DNA of 64,000 bases from Herbaspirillum sp. SJZ106 (GCF_006715495.1 NZ_VFNI01000008.1:43923-107922); one strand, 5' to 3'; numbered from the stretch's first letter, positions 8,648 to 19,520 are shown. Made by a program: numbers and translations. Notes: generated by a model from the letters alone, not told the origin.

Positions 8648-8722
8648 ACAGAACCTCTGCAACGAATACCGACACGTTATGATATCGCCCATCCTCATGC
8701 ATCCCGCCGTCGTCCACCGTCC

Positions 8723-9409
8723 ATGAAACCCCAACGCGCCCCCGCCGACAACCCGGAAACCCTCGACCAGAACGTGTACGAGGCGATCTTCAACGCCGTC
8801 ATGCACGGGCGGCTGAAGCCCGGCACGCGGCTGCAGGAAGCCAGCCTGTGCGAACAGTTCGGCGTCAGCCGCACGGTGGTGCGGCAAGCGCTGCGGCGAC
8901 TGGCGGAATTGCGCATCGTCGACATCGTGCCCAACAAGGGCGCCGCGGTGGCCACGCCGGGCCCGAAGGAAACGCGCGACGTGTTCGCCGCGCGCCGCGC
9001 CATCGAAAGCGCCATCGTGCGCGAAGTGGCGCGCAGCATCGACCACGGCGACGTCGCCAAACTCAGGCAGCGCATGCAAGCCGAACACGCCGCCCTGCAC
9101 GAGGGCGACCACCCGCGCTGGGTGGCGCTGGCCGGCGGCTTCCACCTGGCGCTGGCCGAGCTCTCCGGCAACCAGGTCCTGCAACGCATGCTGACCGAGC
9201 TGATGACGCGCTGCTCATTGATCGTGGCGCTCTATGAAGTACCGGGCGAAGCCAGTTGCGAGCACGACGAACATGCGCGCCTGGTCGACCTGCTGGCGCT
9301 GCGCGACGGCAACGGCGCCGCCGCTGAAATGGACAACCACCTGCTGGCGCTGGAAGCCCGGCTGCGCCTGCCGCAAGACAACACCGAAGCGCTGCGCCGC
9401 GCGTTCTGA
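8723..9409 (+). CDS. GntR-family (FCD subfamily) transcriptional regulator
   Basis: A 228-residue regulator. The N-terminal winged helix spans residues 15-80 (VYEAIFNAVMHGRLKPGTRL, FGVSRTVVRQALRRLAE, VPNKGAAVA). The all-helical FCD ligand-binding domain follows, with the metal-ligand pattern of acidic and histidine residues (FHLALAELSGN, EHDEHARLVDLL, NHLLALEARL). It precedes and probably controls the binding-protein/flavin-reductase/deaminase genes, since two TGTATAC sites lie in the 270 bp between it and 9683. FCD regulators usually respond to a small carboxylate or catabolic intermediate; the actual effector is unknown. Confidence 0.92.
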   Translation: MKPQRAPADNPETLDQNVYEAIFNAVMHGRLKPGTRLQEASLCEQFGVSRTVVRQALRRLAELRIVDIVPNKGAAVATPGPKETRDVFAARRAIESAIVREVARSIDHGDVAKLRQRMQAEHAALHEGDHPRWVALAGGFHLALAELSGNQVLQRMLTELMTRCSLIVALYEVPGEASCEHDEHARLVDLLALRDGNGAAAEMDNHLLALEARLRLPQDNTEALRRAF

Positions 9410-9538
9410 TTTCCCGCCCGCCATCTCCGGACGATGCGGCTGGTGCTGCCAATGCGACCGATGCGGCGCCTGCCCGCTGGCGGTGCATCCGTCCGCCAAC
9501 CTCATCTCCCTTGCCCATTTTGCGTGCGAATGCCAAAA

Positions 9539-9628
9539 TGTATACAATCCATATAAATACGTTAAACCCTTTTAAATCAACTAGTTAATTGCATTTCATG
9601 GCTGGCATCCAATTTGCATGTATACGAT
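9539..9628 (+). promoter_or_regulatory. Candidate GntR operator pair (two TGTATAC sites) and AT-rich promoter
   Basis: TGTATACA occurs at 9539-9546 and TGTATACGAT at 9619-9628, 80 bp apart, on either side of an AT-rich segment. GntR/FCD proteins generally bind short palindromes centred on GTnnAC/GTATAC. The pair lies between the regulator gene and the first structural gene, so looping or promoter occlusion is plausible. Confidence 0.5.
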
Positions 9629-9682
9629 CAATGGCGATCTTTCGCCACCGATCGATCCATCCAATCAAGGAGTCTTGCCGCC

Positions 9683-10762
9683 ATGAACCGCCGTCAATTC
9701 TTGCTCGCCACGGGCGCCGCCCTGGCCGCCTCGTCGCAACCCTTCGCCGCGCTGGCCGCGGCACCCAAGCTCAAAATCGGCTTCATCTACCCCGGCCCGG
9801 TGGCCGACATCGGCTGGTCGTTCCAGCACGACCTTGGGCGCCGCATGCTGGAGAAGGAATTCGGCGCGCGCATCGAAACCGTGTTCGTCGAACGCGTGCC
9901 GGAAACGCCGGAAGCCGAGCGCGTCATGCGCCAGCTGATCGACGACGGCTGCAAGATGATCTTCGCCACCTCGTTCGGCTTCATGAACCCGGTGCTGCGC
10001 GTGGCCAAGGAAAACCCGGACGTGATCTTCGAACACTGCTCGGGCTACACCATGGCGCGCAACGTCGGCCTGTACCAGACGCGCTTCTACGAAGGCGCCT
10101 ACGTGCTCGGCACCATCGCCGGCCGCATGACCAAGACCAACACGCTGGGCTATATAGCGCCGATCCCCATCCCCGAAGTGATCCGCAACCTGGACGCCTT
10201 CGTGCTGGGCGCGCGCAGCGTCAACCCCAAGGTCAACGCCAAGGTGGTGTGGATCAATGCCTGGTACGACCCCAGCCTGGAGCGCGACGCCGCGCAGACG
10301 CTGGCCGGGCAGGGCGCCGACGTGTTCTACCAGAACACCGACTCGCCGGCCCCGATACAGGTGGCGGAAAGCAAAGGTCTCTACGCCTTCGGCCAGGACT
10401 CCGACATGAGCCGCTTCGGCCCCAAGGCGCACCTGACCGGCAACACCCTCAACTGGGGCGTGTACTACGTGCACAAGGTGCGCCAGGCGCTGGAAGGCAA
10501 ATGGAAAGCGGAGGACACCAAATGGGGCATGAAGGAAGGCATCGTCCAGCTCGCCCCCTACAACGCCGCGCTGCCCAAGGACGTAGTGGCGCAGGCGGAA
10601 GAACGCCGCAAGGCCATCGTCGCAGGCACGCTGCAGCCGTTCGCCGGCCCCATCAACAACCAGGCCGGCCAGCTGCAGGTTGCCGCCGGCAAGGCCGTCC
10701 CCGAATCCGAACTGTGGACCATGAAATGGTACGTGGAAGGCATCCAGGGCAAGCAACCGTGA
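9683..10762 (+). CDS. BMP-family ABC transporter substrate-binding protein
   Basis: A 359-residue periplasmic protein starting at 9683, preceded by AAGGAG at 9667-9672. The N-terminus MNRRQFLLATGAALAASSQ has a twin-arginine-like RRQF and a hydrophobic stretch ending AALAA, so Tat export is likely. The mature part begins KLKIGFIYPGPVADIGWS, the usual opening of the BMP/PnrA (basic membrane protein) family, which binds purine nucleosides and related bases. No permease or ATPase is adjacent. The downstream deaminase and flavin reductase suggest a nucleobase or purine-derivative pathway, which is inference. Confidence 0.88.
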   Translation: MNRRQFLLATGAALAASSQPFAALAAAPKLKIGFIYPGPVADIGWSFQHDLGRRMLEKEFGARIETVFVERVPETPEAERVMRQLIDDGCKMIFATSFGFMNPVLRVAKENPDVIFEHCSGYTMARNVGLYQTRFYEGAYVLGTIAGRMTKTNTLGYIAPIPIPEVIRNLDAFVLGARSVNPKVNAKVVWINAWYDPSLERDAAQTLAGQGADVFYQNTDSPAPIQVAESKGLYAFGQDSDMSRFGPKAHLTGNTLNWGVYYVHKVRQALEGKWKAEDTKWGMKEGIVQLAPYNAALPKDVVAQAEERRKAIVAGTLQPFAGPINNQAGQLQVAAGKAVPESELWTMKWYVEGIQGKQP

Positions 10763-10806
10763 CCGCCCGCCACGCCCCGCAACAGGCCGCATCCACATGA
10801 ACCGCC

Positions 10807-11436
10807 ATGACTGAAATCGACTTTTCCGAGATCGGCGTCTACCAGCGCTACAAGTTGATGGCCAGCCTGATCGTGCCGCGCCCGATCGCACTCATCACCA
10901 CGCTGGGCCAAGACGGCACCGTCAACGCCGCGCCGTTCTCGATGTTCAACATGCTGGGCGAAGACCCGCCGATCATGATGGTCAGCATCAACCGCCTGCA
11001 CGACGGCGCGCTGAAAGACACCGCCGCCAACATCCTGCGCACAGGAGAGTTCGTCGTCCACCTCACCGACGAAGCGATGTGCACGCAAATGGACGCCTGC
11101 GGCGCCACGCTGCCGCCGCACCAGAGCGAGCTGGAGCATGCCGGACTGCACGCCGTGCCATCACGCACCATCGCCCCGCCGCGCATCGCCGAAGCGCCGG
11201 TCGCCTTCGAATGCGTGCTGCACGAGAAACTGGAAACGCCCAGCCGCTACATCTTCATCGGCCGCGTGCAATGGCTGGCCGCGCGCGACGGCCTGGTCGA
11301 CACCGAGCAATGGCGGGTAAGGTTGCAGGACTACCACCCGGTCGGCCGCTTTGGCGCCAGCTTCTATCTCAACTCCAGCGGGCGATTTACGCTGGACAAA
11401 GCGCAAACCGCATCTACCCAGATTGATGAAATGTGA
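10807..11436 (+). CDS. Flavin reductase-like (FMN-binding split-barrel) family protein
   Basis: A 209-residue flavoprotein of the flavoredoxin/flavin reductase-like group. Diagnostic segments are LMASLIVPRPIALITTLGQD, VNAAPFSMFNMLGEDPP and the C-terminal DYHPVGRFGASFYL. This subgroup binds FMN and often acts as a reductase partner or oxygenase component in catabolic clusters. It follows the BMP-family gene by 44 bp and precedes the deaminase by 7 bp, so the three genes look like one operon. The electron acceptor and substrate are unknown. Confidence 0.85.
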   Translation: MTEIDFSEIGVYQRYKLMASLIVPRPIALITTLGQDGTVNAAPFSMFNMLGEDPPIMMVSINRLHDGALKDTAANILRTGEFVVHLTDEAMCTQMDACGATLPPHQSELEHAGLHAVPSRTIAPPRIAEAPVAFECVLHEKLETPSRYIFIGRVQWLAARDGLVDTEQWRVRLQDYHPVGRFGASFYLNSSGRFTLDKAQTASTQIDEM

Positions 11437-11443
11437 GGCCACT

Positions 11444-11929
11444 ATGAACGACAAACCCGTGACTAGATTTACCGAGCAGGATATTGCCGCGATGCGGCTG
11501 GCGATCGACGCATCCGAACAGGCATTGAAGCGCGGCGACATGCCATTTGGCGCGACGCTGGTTTCGCCTGCCGGCGAAGTGCTGATGGTGGAGATGAATA
11601 ACCAGAACACCGCACAGGATTGCACGGGGCATGCGGAGATGGTGCTGGTGCGGCGGGCGCAGAAGGAACTGGGGCTGGCGGCGATGCGCGGTGCTACCGT
11701 ATATGCAAGCGGGGAGCCTTGTGCGATGTGTGCGGGGGCGATGTTTTGGGGAGGGGTGAAGAGGGTGGTGTTTGGGGCGCCTACGCCGTTGATGGGAGAG
11801 ATATTGGGTGGGGCGACGTTGCCGTTGCGGGCGGCTGGGGTTGTTGTGGGGGCGGTACCTGGGGTTAGTGTGGAGGGGCCGTTGTTGGAGGAGGAGGCTG
11901 TGGCTGTGTTACGGAAGGTTGACGGTTAG
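11444..11929 (+). CDS. Nucleoside/nucleobase deaminase (CDA/GuaD superfamily)
   Basis: A 161-residue zinc deaminase. The catalytic motif is HAE (TGHAEMVLV) near residue 65 and the second zinc motif is PCAMC (GEPCAMCAGAMFWGG) near residue 92. These give one histidine and two cysteine ligands and the proton-shuttling glutamate. The size and the FWGGVKRVVFGA segment are closer to guanine/cytosine-type deaminases than to tRNA adenosine deaminase. It starts 7 bp after the flavin reductase stop, and its own stop overlaps the convergent Sir2 gene by four bases. From about 11640 the coding sequence becomes strikingly G-rich, although the frame and motifs remain intact. Confidence 0.85.
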   Translation: MNDKPVTRFTEQDIAAMRLAIDASEQALKRGDMPFGATLVSPAGEVLMVEMNNQNTAQDCTGHAEMVLVRRAQKELGLAAMRGATVYASGEPCAMCAGAMFWGGVKRVVFGAPTPLMGEILGGATLPLRAAGVVVGAVPGVSVEGPLLEEEAVAVLRKVDG

Positions 11930-12759
11930 GAGAGCAACAATCTCAAACCCTCTAGTGCGCCGCAAGGCAAACCGACCTTGTTTGCGCCTTTCACCAACCA
12001 TTCTCGCGGATTGATGCGTATCAGCGGCGCTCCCAAATTTTCACTCATGCGCCGCACGGATGGCACAGCCGTACCGGCGCCAAGCTCGATCACCATCGGG
12101 CGCTTTGCCGCATCCATCCAAGCGCGCATACGGGCGTACTGCGCATCGGTGCGGCGCTCGTTCCAGCGGTAGTCGTTGAACATCAGAATATTCGGCCGCG
12201 CCACCGCACCGCATGACAGGCACAGTGGCAAGGGCGAGCTCAACCGGCAATGCGCCATGTCCACTTGCGGCGTTACCGCATCTGCAGGCCAGATCGCACC
12301 GGTGCAGTCGTCGCTGCATTGCAGATGATGGATGCTGCCGTGGCACTCGACGATGTACTCCTCGGCCACTCCGGCCTTCTGAAACTGACCATCGACGTTG
12401 CTGGTAAAGACGAACATGCCTTGAGGTTTCGTCTTTGCCAGTTCATTCAGCAATGCAAACCCAGCATGCGGCACAGTCTCGCGATACAGCGCCAGGCGAT
12501 GACCATAAAAACCCCAGGATTGCACCGGATCTTCAGTGAAGGCCTCGCCATTGGCGATTTCGGTGAAGGTGATGCCGGTTTTGGCCAGCGGGGGATAGGC
12601 ATTCCAGAAACCCTCGTTACCGCGGAAGTCGGGGAGGCCGGAGTCTACGCCCATGCCAGCGCCGGCTGTGATGATGAGGCTGTCGGCTTCTTGGAGCCAT
12701 TGACGGACACGGGTAAGAAGGGCTGGATCGATTGAAAGTGTCGAGGGCGTGGCTAGCAT
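11926..12759 (-). CDS. Sir2-family NAD-dependent protein deacylase-like protein
   Basis: A 277-residue sirtuin. It has the NAD-binding motif GAGMGVDSGLPDFRG near residues 33-47, the CHGSIHHLQC catalytic-histidine segment, and two cysteine pairs for structural zinc (CSDDC and CLSC). The usual TQNIDxLH motif reads TSNVDGQFQKAG, a variant found in a bacterial subgroup annotated simply as Sir2. It still keeps the Asn and Asp. It is convergent with the deaminase gene, with stops overlapping at TTAG. Targets are unknown. The start at 12759 is the only ATG upstream of the NAD motif with reasonable length. Confidence 0.85.
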   Translation of the reverse strand: MLATPSTLSIDPALLTRVRQWLQEADSLIITAGAGMGVDSGLPDFRGNEGFWNAYPPLAKTGITFTEIANGEAFTEDPVQSWGFYGHRLALYRETVPHAGFALLNELAKTKPQGMFVFTSNVDGQFQKAGVAEEYIVECHGSIHHLQCSDDCTGAIWPADAVTPQVDMAHCRLSSPLPLCLSCGAVARPNILMFNDYRWNERRTDAQYARMRAWMDAAKRPMVIELGAGTAVPSVRRMSENLGAPLIRINPREWLVKGANKVGLPCGALEGLRLLLS

Positions 12760-12943
12760 CTTGAGCTTAAGTGGTGGGGCATGATAGCGCTTGCAGGGAT
12801 AGGATCGCTAAGCAAAGTCCCATAGATAACATGCGAGAGCCGGGAAGATAATCGCTGTACTTTGATAAAATGTAACTCAAAGTGTGCTTTAACAATCTTT
12901 AAGTTGATAGCTCGTTCCTCTAAGACGCCGGAAGCTAGGGCGC

Positions 12944-13207
12944 ATGAAAAAAGCCAAATCCCAACCTGTTGCTCGTGAAATCTTTGGATTGAACGTCCGG
13001 CGTGCTCGCCGGTTTAAAGAGATATCGCAAGAAGAACTTGCTTTTCAGGCGGAGATTAGTCGCAACTATTTGAGCGATGTGGAACGCGGGGTACGCAATG
13101 TTTCCATTGACAATATGGAAGCGTTATCCAAAGCACTCGGGATCAATCTCGCCGATTTATTAAAGCCAGATCTGTTCGCAATGAACGCGGATGATCTCAA
13201 AGAGTGA
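12944..13207 (+). CDS. XRE-family HTH regulator (possible R-M controller)
   Basis: An 87-residue Cro/CI-type helix-turn-helix protein covering nearly the whole length (IFGLNVRRARRFKEISQEEL, AFQAEISRNYLSDVERG, MEALSKALGINLADLL). It begins a region with lower GC and different codon use that runs to about 16.9 kb and holds nucleases, a methyltransferase and Vsr. Small XRE proteins in such places often act as controller (C) proteins that time restriction after methylation. A strong terminator directly follows, so it is transcribed separately from the HNH gene. Confidence 0.85.
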   Translation: MKKAKSQPVAREIFGLNVRRARRFKEISQEELAFQAEISRNYLSDVERGVRNVSIDNMEALSKALGINLADLLKPDLFAMNADDLKE

Positions 13208-13236
13208 GCTCGCAATTACAGATTAATTTCATTTGA

Positions 13237-13264
13237 AGCGGGCTCATTTCTGAGCCCGCTTTTT
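13237..13264 (+). terminator. Rho-independent terminator after XRE gene
   Basis: A perfect 10-bp stem AGCGGGCTCA/TGAGCCCGCT with a TTTC loop, followed by TTTT. Confidence 0.9.
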
Positions 13265-13373
13265 ATTTCCCCTCCATAAGAATTTATAACGAGGTACACT
13301 CCGCTAGACAGAAAATCGAATAAATTCGATTATTCAACGTAACCAAGTTGAAACATCTTGGGCTAGTGAAAAA

Positions 13374-14186
13374 ATGAAGAAGCGAATTGGGGAATTGGCT
13401 TCCAAGCCTATGCGAGAAAAGGGCACCACGGTTACAAAGAATGCCAGATGGTCTCGAGACGAGCTGATATTAGCTCTCGACTTGTATATGGAGACTCGCG
13501 GTCGTTCTTTAGCAAAAGATGCACCGGAGATCGAAGAACTGTCTCATCTACTGAGTCATTTGGGCCAATCACTCGGTCTGGTTGCTGCAAACAGCTACCG
13601 AAATATGAATGGCGTTTATATGAAATTGATGAATTTCAGACGCTTTGATCCAATCCACGCTAAAGCTGGCAAGGTGGGATTGGCTCGCGGTAACAAGGAC
13701 GAGGAACACGTCTGGAAATTGTTTTCTTCTGATCCTGAGCACCTTAAATACGTAGCCCAATTTATTCGGAACAGCATCAAATCTCCCCAGACAACTCTGC
13801 TCCAAAATGTCGATGATCTAGAAATCGAAGAAGCAGAAGAGGGGGGGCTTGCGACCCGATCTCACCATCATCGTGAGCGTAATCGACAGCTAGTAAAGAA
13901 AGCAAAAGCAAGGGCATTAAAACTACATGGGCGCCTGTTTTGTGTCGTTTGCAATTTCGATTTCTCCGCGTACTACGGAGACATCGGCGAAGGAATTATT
14001 GATGTACATCACACGAAACCGATCCACACCATGCAGCCAGGAGAAAAAACAAAGATTTCTGATTTAGTACTTTTGTGTGCGAACTGCCATCGAATAATTC
14101 ATTCAAGGCGCAAGTGGCTGACGGTCGAGGAAGTTCGCCTTGCGCTGAAACTTCATGAGTATCGCCCAATGGTAACAATTGAGTGA
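13374..14186 (+). CDS. HNH endonuclease (putative restriction nuclease)
   Basis: A 270-residue protein with two parts. The N-terminal domain, residues 25-125, has the pattern ARWSRDELILALDLY, NGVYMKLMNFRRFDP and GNKDEEHVWKLF, seen in front of HNH nucleases of the McrA-like restriction group. A charged helical linker follows (residues 148-185). The C-terminal HNH finger has C-x2-C (FCVVCNF), DVHHTKPIH as the catalytic His-His, and CANCHRIIH. It precedes the PD-(D/E)XK-like gene by 20 bp, so the two are likely co-expressed. Whether it cuts unmodified or methylated DNA cannot be told. The ATG at 13410 is an alternative start. Confidence 0.82.
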   Translation: MKKRIGELASKPMREKGTTVTKNARWSRDELILALDLYMETRGRSLAKDAPEIEELSHLLSHLGQSLGLVAANSYRNMNGVYMKLMNFRRFDPIHAKAGKVGLARGNKDEEHVWKLFSSDPEHLKYVAQFIRNSIKSPQTTLLQNVDDLEIEEAEEGGLATRSHHHRERNRQLVKKAKARALKLHGRLFCVVCNFDFSAYYGDIGEGIIDVHHTKPIHTMQPGEKTKISDLVLLCANCHRIIHSRRKWLTVEEVRLALKLHEYRPMVTIE

Positions 14187-14206
14187 CCGCGAATTTTTGA
14201 GGGATT

Positions 14207-15070
14207 ATGGGAAAAAAGAAAAGCGATAAAACCGTGGTCATCGAGTACATCTTTGATCAACTCTATGACTCGGAGACAGAACAATTCACAAGAACTATTG
14301 TTACTTCCGAAGATTTGCAGAATGCCAAGCGTTATTGCGCTGAACACCATCAGATTACGTTGAAATTGGACGGTAATCCTTTCAATTTCATGAAAGACAT
14401 AGTCAGAGGCAAAAGCGCAAACAAGATCTGGCCCGAACGACTGCGTAAACTAGGTATCGTTGGGCAACAGAGAACTGGCAACGGCGCTATCTTCGAATTC
14501 GTTAGACAAGAGGACGGCAGCCCCGAGAGTTTTGAAGAAGATTTTCGGCCAACAGAGACAACTCCTCGCATCCCCATACAGAGCTTAAGTCTACCCCTAG
14601 CTTCTAAATCTCTCGGGCGTACAGATGAATCGTGGCTATTGCAAGTCGCGGTGAATCTACGGGTTGTCGAAACTCATTTCGCAACGGGTCAAGATACTCA
14701 GGTAAATGCGCTCGAGCTGTCGCATTTGCAAATGGATATTAAACTTAGGAAGGTGCAAATTGATGCTCTTTTCTTAGCACAATTTGCATCCCAATCCGGA
14801 GAAAAAACAGAAAGCGCCCTTATTACGGTAGAAGCAAAGCAGGGTAATCAGCGCATTCTCACTGAACAAATCGCTCGTCAAGTTAGAGCAGCCTTCGACT
14901 CTACCAAAACAAATCTGGTTATTCCTCTCGCTATCGCTGCAATTAAAAACCAAGGAATTTATGTAGTTGAATTTAAGGCAGTAAACCGATCAGAAATTGA
15001 TCAATTCATGACACCGATCTTCCATCGAGACGCTATGTTCATTTTGTATCCAGCAGTAACCGGAATCTAA
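14207..15070 (+). CDS. Putative PD-(D/E)XK-type restriction endonuclease subunit
   Basis: A 287-residue protein that I do not recognise as a named family. The C-terminal half contains QIDALFLAQF, then ALITVEAKQG about 20 residues on, which fits the D...(E)xK core of PD-(D/E)XK nucleases. It is followed by an amphipathic helix (EQIARQVRAAFDS) and a beta strand (NQGIYVVEFKAV). The N-terminal 110 residues could be a DNA-recognition domain (FNFMKDIVRGKSANKIWPERL). Convergent with the methyltransferase gene only 5 bp away and downstream of the HNH gene, it is a good candidate for the cognate restriction enzyme. Codon use is AT-rich like the rest of the island. Confidence 0.6.
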   Translation: MGKKKSDKTVVIEYIFDQLYDSETEQFTRTIVTSEDLQNAKRYCAEHHQITLKLDGNPFNFMKDIVRGKSANKIWPERLRKLGIVGQQRTGNGAIFEFVRQEDGSPESFEEDFRPTETTPRIPIQSLSLPLASKSLGRTDESWLLQVAVNLRVVETHFATGQDTQVNALELSHLQMDIKLRKVQIDALFLAQFASQSGEKTESALITVEAKQGNQRILTEQIARQVRAAFDSTKTNLVIPLAIAAIKNQGIYVVEFKAVNRSEIDQFMTPIFHRDAMFILYPAVTGI

Positions 15071-15075
15071 GCGAA

Positions 15076-16377
15076 TCAGGATTGAAGCTCTGCTTCGTCC
15101 TGCTCTTCGTCAACCCCATTCAATAGCAAAGATTCGTTTTGAGCCTCCGATACCTTTCTTGTACGCTGTGCAATCACAGAACGTGAAACTGCAAAATATG
15201 CGGCGGCCTCACCCATATTCATAGACAGAAGCGATGTAGAACCAAGTTTCAGCGCTGATCGTGGACGAGTCGGTTGTACCCCTAGTGCGCTAATAATAGA
15301 CGACGCAACAGCCCTCCCAAGTATCGGAGGAACACTATTCCCAATTTGTCTAAAACCATGCCATTTGGTGACATGCATACGGAACCAATCGGGATAAGAA
15401 TGAAGCCTAGCCGCCTCACGCACGGTCAGTACTCGGGAGTAAACAGGATGAATTGGTCTAGGCGACGTATGAGCCCCTCTAGCACTGTCAGTTCCTGCCC
15501 GAAGGGTATTACATACTCCATCAAGAGATAAACGTAAGAAGCGACTTATCTTCTCAACAGAACCTGGCGACGTCGCAAGAAAACGTTCTTTAGATTCCGC
15601 TGTGTGCTCTGTTATTAGGCTGCAAGTAAGAAGATTCGCATCGAACGCTCTTTTGTAACCATAGTTGCTAGGATCTTCCAATTGTCCACGGAGACGGCGC
15701 GCATATGTTGAAGACGTTGTCCATTCAACTAGTACAGAATCGCTCTTTTTCAGTCGATCAAATTGATCTGCATCGGGCAGGTCCGAAATTGCATCACGTA
15801 CAGTAATTGATTCCGTGCAAGTAGCTGGATATATAGGCATGGACTCACCGTTCCTGGCTGCCATTAGAAAGAGCCGCTCTCTCGACTGAGGTACGCCATA
15901 GTCCGCGGCATTAAGCACTTTATAAGGCAACAAGACACTGTAACCAGCGTCTTTCAGAGCGTCAATAAGCTCTTCTAAGAACTGCGCGTGCTTACCAAGT
16001 GTGAGTCCTTTCACATTCTCGAAAACACAGTACTTTGGCTGTAACTCTCTTACCAGCCGAACGTAGTGAAACACCAGCTGATTACGTTGGTCGTCAAGGG
16101 CTCGCTTGCCAATCATCGAGAAACCTTGGCATGGAGCACCGCCAAATACGACATCAATTTCACGATTTTGCAAATTACTCAGTGCCCGGATTTCCTGTCC
16201 CGTCAGATTAATGACGCTCGCACATATTGTCTTGCACTTAGGAAAATTGTATTCGTGAGTTGCACAATGAATCGGGTCGATCTCTACAGCAGCTGCAATA
16301 TCAAATCCTGCTTGCTCAAAGCCCAAAGAGAGCCCACCAGCTCCGGCGAATAAATCAATCCCAATTGGTCGCGCCAT
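15076..16377 (-). CDS. DNA (cytosine-5-)-methyltransferase
   Basis: A 433-residue C5-MTase with the canonical motifs in order: I (IDLFAGAGGLSLGF), IV with the catalytic Cys (GGAPCQGFS), VI (FENVKG), VIII (ADYGVPQSRERLF) and X near the C-terminus (RQIGNSVPPILGRAVA). A target-recognition region of about 100 residues lies before motif IX. The ATG at 16377 is preferred to one five codons upstream because GGAGAG lies 7 nt before it. A C-terminal extension (GEAAAYFAVSRSVIAQRTRKV) looks like a small helix-turn-helix, possibly autoregulatory. It probably protects host DNA from the adjacent nucleases. The recognition sequence is unknown. Confidence 0.93.
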   Translation of the reverse strand: MARPIGIDLFAGAGGLSLGFEQAGFDIAAAVEIDPIHCATHEYNFPKCKTICASVINLTGQEIRALSNLQNREIDVVFGGAPCQGFSMIGKRALDDQRNQLVFHYVRLVRELQPKYCVFENVKGLTLGKHAQFLEELIDALKDAGYSVLLPYKVLNAADYGVPQSRERLFLMAARNGESMPIYPATCTESITVRDAISDLPDADQFDRLKKSDSVLVEWTTSSTYARRLRGQLEDPSNYGYKRAFDANLLTCSLITEHTAESKERFLATSPGSVEKISRFLRLSLDGVCNTLRAGTDSARGAHTSPRPIHPVYSRVLTVREAARLHSYPDWFRMHVTKWHGFRQIGNSVPPILGRAVASSIISALGVQPTRPRSALKLGSTSLLSMNMGEAAAYFAVSRSVIAQRTRKVSEAQNESLLLNGVDEEQDEAELQS

Positions 16378-16454
16378 ATAACATCTCTCCACTGCAATAC
16401 CAATAACAAACGATCGCTATCTTAGCTGGTTGTGAAAGAAAAGGCGATCGAAAT

Positions 16455-16862
16455 TTAATCCCTTAAGAATTCCTCCAACCTTAACAATAGGGTTTCAGTT
16501 TCATAAAGTTCGCATTGCCACAAAATTAAAATTTTCCACCCTTGCTGTTCAAGTAAATCTACGTTTTTTGCATCTCGAGATTTGTTGGCATTAATTTTTG
16601 GCTGCCAATATTCCAGTTTGGACTTGGGTAATTGTCCTTTTTTGCAGAGATGACCGTGCCAAAAACATCCATGGACAAAAATTACCTTCTTTTTCCCAGG
16701 GAAACAGATATCGGGACGACCTGGTAAGTCTTTCCGATGCAGTCGATATCGGTAGCCCAAACCATAGATGATCTTTCGAACAATGATCTCTGGGCCTGTG
16801 TCCTTAATTCGCACCGATTGCATAATCCTGCGTCGCTGCTCTATGGTACGGGTGTCAACCAT
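16455..16862 (-). CDS. vsr: Very short patch repair endonuclease
   Basis: A 135-residue Vsr protein starting at 16862, where CGGAG lies 6-10 nt upstream. An in-frame ATG 17 codons earlier lacks such a site. It shows the Vsr family segments RIKDTGPEIIVRKIIYGLGYRYRLHR (key residues E25 and H-R end; here cited in abbreviated form), the catalytic GRPDICF aspartate, FVHGCFWHGH and KSRDAKNVDLL. Vsr nicks 5' to T:G mismatches produced by deamination of 5-methylcytosine. Its presence supports the neighbouring enzyme being a C5-methyltransferase. It lies 78 bp upstream of, and in the same direction as, the methyltransferase. Confidence 0.92.
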   Translation of the reverse strand: MVDTRTIEQRRRIMQSVRIKDTGPEIIVRKIIYGLGYRYRLHRKDLPGRPDICFPGKKKVIFVHGCFWHGHLCKKGQLPKSKLEYWQPKINANKSRDAKNVDLLEQQGWKILILWQCELYETETLLLRLEEFLRD

Positions 16863-16924
16863 CAAGACTCCGATACGTACTCGAAAGGTATCCAGACAAT
16901 TCAAACTTCCCAATATCCGCTAGA

Positions 16925-16951
16925 CAAAACGCCCGGACAAGCCGGGCGTTT
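16925..16951 (-). terminator. Terminator downstream of gyrB
   Basis: The hairpin AAACGCCCGG/CCGGGCGTTT has a 5-nt loop and is nearly symmetrical, so it could act in both directions. It separates gyrB from the vsr-methyltransferase genes. Confidence 0.75.
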
Positions 16952-17003
16952 GCATGCTCAAAATAAGTTGAATTATTTCATTATCTGTTGCACCCGAGAG
17001 ACG

Positions 17004-19520
<2,517 letters not shown>

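Noticed and set aside
8723..8760. Treating the JetD-like fragment as part of an active Wadjet system
   Set aside because: No JetA, JetB or JetC coding sequence is present on either side, and the domain is truncated at its N-terminus.
11620..11868. Plus-strand frame overlapping the deaminase 3' half, translated as Gly/Trp-rich sequence
   Set aside because: It results from the G-rich codons of the deaminase gene; the zinc motifs lie in the deaminase frame.
15346..15531. Short plus-strand frame inside the methyltransferase gene
   Set aside because: It lies wholly inside the coding sequence for motifs VIII-X of the methyltransferase and has no start signal.
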